Made by a program: the position numbers and the translations under genes | Assembly (NCBI GenBank): GCA_947459055.1 | Contig: CANHCG010000134.1 | Span: forward strand, 1 to 5,692 | Reading direction: 5' to 3' | Source: Cytophagaceae bacterium | GTDB lineage: Bacteria; Bacteroidota; Bacteroidia; Cytophagales; Spirosomataceae | Length of the DNA: 5,692 nucleotides | The notes under the pieces: generated by a model | The model's input: the letters and a program-made list of their open reading frames with translations, nothing else | The model's database searches: none | Told to the model about the DNA's origin: nothing | Part shown: piece by piece, positions 1 through 4,620 of the stretch | Numbering within the stretch: the stretch's first letter is position 1 | Layout of the letters: each line of letters opens with the position of its first letter

Positions 1-306
1 AAAGCCTTTAATTTGCTCAAATTGAGCGAAATAAGCTAAACGATCTTCGATGTTTTTGGCTTGTAAATCGACCCAGCCGACAACCCCTTTGATAAAATCA
101 TATTGTTCCGCTAAGGCCAATAAAAAAAGTGTTTCTTCCTCTGATGAATCGGCTTGGACGGCAATACACCCTTCAATTCCCTGTTCTTTAAAAATGGGTT
201 CACTGAAATTTGGATAGAAATCGGCTCGAATTCTCGACATTTCAGGTGTAATCCAAGTATCTCGCTCGGGATCATAATTCCAAAAATGCTGATGTGCATC
301 GATCAT
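1..306 (-). CDS. Amidohydrolase, probable L-fucono/L-rhamnono-lactonase (partial, C-terminus missing)
   Basis: The minus-strand frame from the ATG at 306-304 stays open for 102 codons to the left edge, so this is the N-terminal third or so of a protein that is usually about 275-300 residues. It begins MIDAHQHFWNYDPERDTW, the H-x-H metal-site motif (His5, His7) at the start of COG3618 (amidohydrolase-2, TIM-barrel) proteins. Further family marks are the R-x-DF-x-P stretch (residues 27-32 here), QADSSEEET (51-59) and GVVGWVDL (74-81). Characterised members hydrolyse sugar lactones such as L-fucono-1,5-lactone to the open aldonate in the cytoplasm. The ATG overlaps the TGA of the upstream FAH-family gene by four bases (ATGA), which fixes the start and suggests coupled translation. 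No signal peptide is seen. Family assignment is strong; the substrate is inferred from the operon, and the rest of the active site lies outside the window. Confidence 0.9.
   Translation of the reverse strand, partial: MIDAHQHFWNYDPERDTWITPEMSRIRADFYPNFSEPIFKEQGIEGCIAVQADSSEEETLFLLALAEQYDFIKGVVGWVDLQAKNIEDRLAYFAQFEQIKGF
303..306 (-). promoter_or_regulatory. ATGA start-stop overlap coupling the FAH hydrolase to the lactonase
   Basis: The lactonase ATG (306-304) overlaps the FAH-family TGA (305-303) by four bases on the minus strand. This classic coupling arrangement fixes the lactonase start and suggests the two enzymes are made in linked amounts. Confidence 0.8.
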
Positions 307-1151
307 TTTGAGTAGTTTTTGGCTATCTGCCTCTGTTCACCCAGGCCATCCATTCCCAAAGTCACCACATCACCTGCCTTTAAAAATACAGGAGGTTTTA
401 ACCCGAGTCCTACGCCATGCGGTGTTCCCGTTGAAATAACATCACCTGGTAATAAGGTCATGAACTGAGAAATATACGAAACGACTTGTGGTACATTGAA
501 AATCAACTGGTTCGTATTACTTGTTTGTAAACGTTGGCCATTGACATCTAACCACATATTTAAATTGTGCACATTTTCTATTTCATCTTTAGTTGCTAAA
601 AATGGCCCTAATGGTGCGAATGTATCGCAACCTTTCCCTTTGGACCAATTTCCTCCTCGCTCTAATTGGAATTCACGCTCTGAATAATCATTATGTAAAC
701 AATAGCCTGCTATATAATCATAAGCCTCATGTTCTTCAACATACGAAGCTTTTTTGCCGATAACGATGGCGAACTCAACCTCCCAATCCGTTTTGGTTGA
801 ATTCTTAGGAATAACGACATCATCATTTGGTCCGCTCAGGGCTGAGGTGCTTTTGAAGAATAAAATGGGCTCTTCTGGGATGGCTGCCCCAGTTTCTTTG
901 GCATGGTCGGCGTAATTTAGACCAACACAGATGATTTTAGAGGGCCGAGCAACACATGATCCTAATCTTTCAGGTGATTGAATAATCGGTAATTCGGTCG
1001 ATTTAAGAATTTCTTGCAAACGGTTTAATCCATCAGAAGCAAAAAAATCTTCATTAAAATCATGGAAATAGGCTGATACATCTAGGTAGTGGCCATTAAC
1101 AAGTACTGCAGGTTTTTCTGCATTGAGGTTACCCAATCGAACTAATTTCAT
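303..1151 (-). CDS. Fumarylacetoacetate hydrolase family protein, probable 2,4-diketo-3-deoxy-L-fuconate (rhamnonate) hydrolase
   Basis: A complete 282-residue protein, the usual length for this family (about 280). The core begins near residue 70 with KIICVGLNYADHAKE (72-86). The metal-binding acids are visible as E-x-E in DWEVEFAIVIGK (Glu124, Glu126) and Asp155 in HNDYSERE. These are followed by SKGKGCDTFAPLGP (170-183), holding the conserved Lys172, and by STGTPHGVG (240-248). The layout matches the COG0179 enzymes annotated as ureidoglycolate lyase or 2,4-diketo-3-deoxy-L-fuconate hydrolase, soluble metal-dependent enzymes that split a C-C bond of a diketo acid. With a deoxysugar symporter, dehydratase, SDR and lactonase around it, the best call is the final step giving pyruvate and lactate. 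It starts four bases after the SGNH gene's stop codon and its TGA overlaps the lactonase start. The first 70 residues are the variable N-terminal domain. No key residue appears missing. Other diketo or acylpyruvate substrates cannot be excluded from sequence. Confidence 0.92.
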   Translation of the reverse strand: MKLVRLGNLNAEKPAVLVNGHYLDVSAYFHDFNEDFFASDGLNRLQEILKSTELPIIQSPERLGSCVARPSKIICVGLNYADHAKETGAAIPEEPILFFKSTSALSGPNDDVVIPKNSTKTDWEVEFAIVIGKKASYVEEHEAYDYIAGYCLHNDYSEREFQLERGGNWSKGKGCDTFAPLGPFLATKDEIENVHNLNMWLDVNGQRLQTSNTNQLIFNVPQVVSYISQFMTLLPGDVISTGTPHGVGLGLKPPVFLKAGDVVTLGMDGLGEQRQIAKNYSK

Positions 1152-1155
1152 CGTT

Positions 1156-1833
1156 TTATTTTAAATCTTTAATTACATTCCACATGGTATCGGCTAAAAA
1201 CTGATTTCCGGTTTCATTTAAATGAACACGATCGGTCGTTAATATACCAGAAGCTTTGTTTTCGATGTTGTGTTTGGTTTCATATGCCAAAAATTCTTTT
1301 CGTAAGTCGATTAATGGGCAGGCATTGTCCACTGCTATTTTTCGAATCATCCCTGAGAAAAAATTAAGGTCACCATCGTTTTCGTTGGTGGCATCATATT
1401 TTTCTCCTATGACAGTTGGTGTACATATAACCACTTGACTTCCAGTCTTTTGAATACGTTTGATTAAAGTATTATAGAACCTTTCAAATTTATCGGCATC
1501 GGTACCTGTTCTTGATGATGTTTTATGCCAAACATCATTGATCCCTATGTAAATAACAACGATGTTAGGTTTTTTAGCCAATACATCTTCCTCATGACGC
1601 AAATACAAATCATAAATTTTATTGCCTCCAATTCCGGCCCCAATAAGTTCATATTGGGAAGAAAGACCTTTGGCAGCAAGCATTTCGGTCATTTTAGTAA
1701 TATAACCTGTTTTTCCTATTCCGGCTTGCGTAATAGAATCGCCAAAAAACACAATTCGAATCGGATTATCTGCTTTGAAACTTAGCAAAGTGCTTGATAA
1801 AAACAAAAGAGCTGTAAATAAGTAATTTTTCAT
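1156..1833 (-). CDS. Exported SGNH/GDSL-family hydrolase, possible carbohydrate esterase
   Basis: A complete 225-residue protein. Residues 1-20 form a Sec-type signal peptide: MKN, a hydrophobic stretch YLFTALLFLSSTLLSF, then a likely cleavage near Lys20-Ala21. There is no lipobox cysteine, so a soluble periplasmic or secreted enzyme is expected. The four SGNH blocks are intact: FFGDSITQAG (29-38) with nucleophile Ser33, GAGIGGNK (65-72) with the oxyanion glycine, IGIND (96-100) with Asn99, and DRVHLNETG (201-209) with Asp201 and His204. The family includes lipases, thioesterases and acetyl-xylan or rhamnogalacturonan acetylesterases. Sequence alone does not choose among them; a deacetylase acting on sugar chains is suggested by its place in a deoxysugar operon. 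It starts four bases after the SDR stop and ends four bases before the FAH gene start, so it is clearly co-transcribed with cytoplasmic enzymes although it acts outside. A tight IGxND block and short length resemble the TesA/lysophospholipase-L1-like subgroup. Confidence 0.9.
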   Translation of the reverse strand: MKNYLFTALLFLSSTLLSFKADNPIRIVFFGDSITQAGIGKTGYITKMTEMLAAKGLSSQYELIGAGIGGNKIYDLYLRHEEDVLAKKPNIVVIYIGINDVWHKTSSRTGTDADKFERFYNTLIKRIQKTGSQVVICTPTVIGEKYDATNENDGDLNFFSGMIRKIAVDNACPLIDLRKEFLAYETKHNIENKASGILTTDRVHLNETGNQFLADTMWNVIKDLK

Positions 1834-1837
1834 AGGT

Positions 1838-2605
1838 TTAGTTGTTTAAGTAGACAAACCCTCCATCGATCGGATAATCGCAACCTGTCACAAAGGAAGC
1901 TTCATCTGAACATAAATAAAGGGCTAAATGGGCAATTTCAATGGGTTTTGCCATGCGTCCAATCGGTTGAGTTGCGGATAGTTTTTCAAACATTTCCTCT
2001 TGATTGTTTGGATAATTTTTGGCAATAAATCCGTCGACAAATGGTGTATGTACGCGAGCAGGCGAAATACAGTTGCAACGAATACCTTTTTTTAAATAAT
2101 CCTTGGCCACGGACTGTGTCATTGTTCGAATTGCTCCTTTTGACATGGAATATCCAAATCGATCAGGAATTCCAACAGTAGAAGCAACCGATGCCATATT
2201 TAATATAACGCCTTTATTCTGTGCAACCATTCCTGGAATGATGGCTTTCATGCAATGAAAAGCCCCTTTGACATTGACATCAAAAATTCGTTGAAAATCT
2301 TCTTCTGAGGTCGTTTCAAGGGTTCCTATTTGAGCAATACCTGCGTTATTTATTAAAATATCGATTGAACCAATCGATTTAACTGCATTTTCAATGCTTG
2401 TTGCATTCGTAATATCAACAAAATGTAACGAAGAAGAAGGCGATATAGCTTGTACCTCGATTTGGGTTTCTTTACTCGTTGGATTTTCAAGATCGAAAAT
2501 ATGGATTTCCGCCCCTTGTTGCGCAAACAAAAGACTGATGGCTCTTCCAATACCGGAGCCACCACCTGTAATCACGACTTTTTTACTTGCTAATGAAAAA
2601 ATCAT
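1838..2605 (-). CDS. Short-chain dehydrogenase/reductase, NAD-type; probable L-fucose or 2-keto-3-deoxy-L-fuconate dehydrogenase
   Basis: A complete 255-residue classical SDR. The Rossmann glycine motif is TGGGSGIG (13-20); Asp38 at the end of the second strand (IFDLE) favours NAD over NADP; NNAG is at 86-89. The catalytic set is complete: Asn111 (DVNVKG), Ser139 (MASV), Tyr152 and Lys156 (YSMSK). The SPARVHTPF stretch (181-189) follows the catalytic helix, and the C-terminal GCDYPIDGGF (241-250) is the usual SDR ending. It is soluble, without a signal peptide. In oxidative fucose or rhamnose pathways SDRs serve two steps: oxidation of the sugar to its lactone, and oxidation of the 4-hydroxyl of the 2-keto-3-deoxy acid. 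The FAH-type hydrolase in the same operon needs the second product, which slightly favours the C4 dehydrogenase role, but Cj0485 in the C. jejuni fucose locus is an SDR used on fucose itself. The start lies nine bases after the dehydratase stop, with no Shine-Dalgarno sequence. Confidence 0.93.
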   Translation of the reverse strand: MIFSLASKKVVITGGGSGIGRAISLLFAQQGAEIHIFDLENPTSKETQIEVQAISPSSSLHFVDITNATSIENAVKSIGSIDILINNAGIAQIGTLETTSEEDFQRIFDVNVKGAFHCMKAIIPGMVAQNKGVILNMASVASTVGIPDRFGYSMSKGAIRTMTQSVAKDYLKKGIRCNCISPARVHTPFVDGFIAKNYPNNQEEMFEKLSATQPIGRMAKPIEIAHLALYLCSDEASFVTGCDYPIDGGFVYLNN

Positions 2606-2614
2606 ATCTATGAA

Positions 2615-4279
2615 TTATAAAGAAACACCTCTACGCCAAAACATAAAATCATCTTGACCTAAATCCATCGCTTTGGTTGAAATATTTCCAGATGCTAACT
2701 CGATAACATAATCTAAGATCTCCTCTCCCATTTCTTCTACTGTTTTTTCACCAGAAATAATAGGTCCACAATTGATATCGATAATTTCAGGTAATTTTTC
2801 TGCTAAGCGGGTATTGGTTGATAACTTAACCATGGGACTGATTGGATTTCCAGTCGGGGTACCTAATCCAGTTGTAAACAATTGAATAGTGGCCCCAGAT
2901 CCTGCCATACCCGTAGTTGCAAGCACGTCATTTCCTGGTGTACAGACTAAATTGAGACCAGATTTTTTAACATATTGTCCATATCCTACGGCATCTTCTA
3001 TAGGGGAAGATCCTGCTTTTTTTGCTGCACCAGCCGATTTAATGGCATCTGTTATCAAACCGTCCTTGATATTTCCTGGTGAAGGATTCATGTCAAAACC
3101 TGCACCGACGGCTTCTGCCCTTCGGGCATATTCTTTCATTAATTTCCCGAAATTATCGGCCACTTCATGGGTGACGGATCTATTTTGTAATTCTTGCTCC
3201 ACGCCACATAGCTCAGGAAATTCTGCGATCATGACAGTTCCCCCTAATGCGACAAGTAAATCAGCCGTATGGCCGATAGCCGGATTGGCCGAAATACCTG
3301 AAAAGCCATCTGATCCTCCACATTTAACGCCTAAGCGTAATTTTGACAAAGGAGCAGGTTTCCGTTCGATTTTATTAATTTCAACAATTCCTTCAAAAGT
3401 CTTTAAAATCACATCAGCTAACATTTTTTCTACACCACTTCCCTCATCTTGTTGTTGTTCAAAAATGTATAATGGTTTTGAAAAATTAGGATCTTTCTCT
3501 TTTAAGTATTGTTGAAATACGTCGATTTGAGAATGTTGGCAACCTAAACTCAACACGGTCACTCCCGCTACATTGGGGTTTACGCAATAACCTGTTAATA
3601 GAGAAACCAGACTCAATGAATCATCTTTATTCTCCCCACAACCACTTTCATGTGTTAAAAATTTGATTCCATCGACATTGGGAAATAATGAACTTTTATT
3701 CACTAAGATCGAATTGTTTTCTTTGGAAAACTGATCAATACTAGGCTTTTGCCCAGTTTCAAATTGAGATTTTAATTTGATTACTTGCTCTGTAAATGGA
3801 TCATTTTTTTGAAATCCAAGTCCTTTTATAAAAGCATTTTTTAATAATTCGATATTTCGGTTTTCACAAAAAACTAATGGAATGACTAACCAATAGTTCT
3901 GTGTACCCACCTGTCCATCGGGCCGATGATAACCCATGAAAGATTTATCTTGCCATTTTTCGACATTGGGAGCAGTCCATTCGTATTGTTTCGTTTTCCC
4001 CTCGAATGCTTGGGAGGCGTGATGTAAATTAAAGGTATGGATTAATCCGCCTTTGGCGATGTCCTGAGTGGCTAAACCAACTAAAACACCATACATAAAT
4101 GCCTTTCCGCCTTTTGAGATGGCTTCCGTTGTAAATTTGTGTTTGGCGGCAATATCTTCTTGTAAAGTAATGCGATTTCCCTGGTGCTCGATGACAGTTC
4201 CCGCTTTTAAATCCTGTAAGGCTACTAAAAGGTTATCTGTTGGGTTAATCTGCAAAAATGTTTTCCTTGTGGTTATCAT
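2615..4279 (-). CDS. UxaA/GarD-family sugar-acid dehydratase (altronate dehydratase-like), probable L-fuconate dehydratase
   Basis: A complete 554-residue protein, longer than the roughly 500 residues of E. coli UxaA. Residues about 10-88 form an SAF domain ending GVLVGLATQDIAKGG...HTFNL. A linker follows, then the main dehydratase region from GYHRPDGQVGTQNYW (116-130). Family motifs in order: THESGCGENKDD (209-220), LGCQHSQI (245-252), KCGGSDGFSGISANPAIG (319-336), NPSPGNIKDGLITDAIKSAG (398-417), CTPGNDVLATTGMAGSG (446-462), FTTGLGTPTGNP (468-479) and DINCGPIISGEKT (501-513). Characterised members are iron- or metal-dependent enzymes removing water from D-altronate or galactarate to give 2-keto-3-deoxy acids. 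Here FucP, the mutarotase and the lactonase point to a 6-deoxy aldonate; galactarate has the same arrangement at the reacting carbons as L-fuconate (6-deoxy-L-galactonate), and C. jejuni carries a UxaA-like pair in its fucose locus. Substrate is inference. The SAF domain has Phe83 where I expect the second His of the family's H-x-H-N. It starts three bases after the mutarotase stop. Confidence 0.92.
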   Translation of the reverse strand: MITTRKTFLQINPTDNLLVALQDLKAGTVIEHQGNRITLQEDIAAKHKFTTEAISKGGKAFMYGVLVGLATQDIAKGGLIHTFNLHHASQAFEGKTKQYEWTAPNVEKWQDKSFMGYHRPDGQVGTQNYWLVIPLVFCENRNIELLKNAFIKGLGFQKNDPFTEQVIKLKSQFETGQKPSIDQFSKENNSILVNKSSLFPNVDGIKFLTHESGCGENKDDSLSLVSLLTGYCVNPNVAGVTVLSLGCQHSQIDVFQQYLKEKDPNFSKPLYIFEQQQDEGSGVEKMLADVILKTFEGIVEINKIERKPAPLSKLRLGVKCGGSDGFSGISANPAIGHTADLLVALGGTVMIAEFPELCGVEQELQNRSVTHEVADNFGKLMKEYARRAEAVGAGFDMNPSPGNIKDGLITDAIKSAGAAKKAGSSPIEDAVGYGQYVKKSGLNLVCTPGNDVLATTGMAGSGATIQLFTTGLGTPTGNPISPMVKLSTNTRLAEKLPEIIDINCGPIISGEKTVEEMGEEILDYVIELASGNISTKAMDLGQDDFMFWRRGVSL

Positions 4280-4282
4280 TTT

Positions 4283-4618
4283 TTATAATTTGAAAATTTG
4301 TTTACCAATTACCCATTTTTCGTTTGTTTGGGCAACGGGAATTGGTTGTTGAAACGTTGACATCAATTTTTCCCATGCAATCACTTCCGGATTATCATGA
4401 TCCATTTGTGCTTTAATTTCAAAACTGAATTCTTCTTTTGCGATAATTTCCATGGCCATCCGATTTCCAGCTCTGAAAATTTCCATACTGATTATACCTG
4501 CCTCTTTTATGCTAGCCTCGATAGCTTCAGGGATTTTGATATGGTAATTTTCATAAGATTGAATTAAATCTTCTTGATCAAGTAAATCACAAAATAATAT
4601 AAAGCGCTTTTGATGCAT
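4283..4618 (-). CDS. RhaM/DUF718-family sugar mutarotase (L-fucose or L-rhamnose)
   Basis: A complete 111-residue protein, the normal size for the L-rhamnose mutarotase family (about 104-115), a ferredoxin-like dimeric alpha/beta barrel. The signature is SYENYHIKIPEAIEASIKEAG (21-41), with Tyr22 and His26 matching the active-site Tyr and His of E. coli RhaM (Y-x-x-x-H) as I recall it, then ISMEIFRAGNRMAMEI (43-58) as two strands and VIAWEKLM (79-86) with Trp82. The protein speeds interconversion of alpha and beta anomers so that the imported sugar can be used by an anomer-specific dehydrogenase. RhaM has a Trp in the H-x-x-I-W-P-E stretch; here it is Ile29 or Lys28, so the pocket differs somewhat. 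The start ATG shares one base with the FucP stop (TAATG), strong evidence of co-translation with the transporter. Close pairing with FucP suggests L-fucose although E. coli uses the unrelated FucU for that sugar; C. jejuni has a DUF718 member (Cj0488) in its fucose cluster. Confidence 0.85.
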   Translation of the reverse strand: MHQKRFILFCDLLDQEDLIQSYENYHIKIPEAIEASIKEAGIISMEIFRAGNRMAMEIIAKEEFSFEIKAQMDHDNPEVIAWEKLMSTFQQPIPVAQTNEKWVIGKQIFKL

Positions 4619-4620
4619 TA
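4616..4620 (-). promoter_or_regulatory. TAATG stop-start overlap coupling fucP to the mutarotase
   Basis: On the minus strand the fucP stop TAA (4620-4618) and the mutarotase start ATG (4618-4616) share one base. The upstream bases lack a Shine-Dalgarno sequence, so ribosome reinitiation after fucP is the likely way the mutarotase is started. Confidence 0.75.

Noticed and set aside
111..299. 62-codon minus-strand frame within the lactonase region
   Set aside because: It is in a different frame from the clear H-Q-H-containing amidohydrolase start at 306, which explains the region fully.
1525..1785. 86-codon plus-strand frame opposite the SGNH gene
   Set aside because: It is antisense to the intact GDSL blocks with no recognisable protein features.
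2606..2614. Possible promoter or attenuator in the largest gap, between dehydratase and SDR
   Set aside because: Nine bases are too few, and no -33/-7 Bacteroidota-type pair or hairpin is evident around the junction.
2889..3515. 208-codon open frame on the plus strand opposite the dehydratase gene
   Set aside because: It is antisense to strongly conserved UxaA motifs, its translation is low-complexity in Pro, Ser and Ala, and no domain is recognisable. It is a shadow of codon bias in the real gene.
4068..4352. 94-codon plus-strand frame across the mutarotase-dehydratase junction
   Set aside because: It overlaps two well-supported minus-strand genes and shows no family features.
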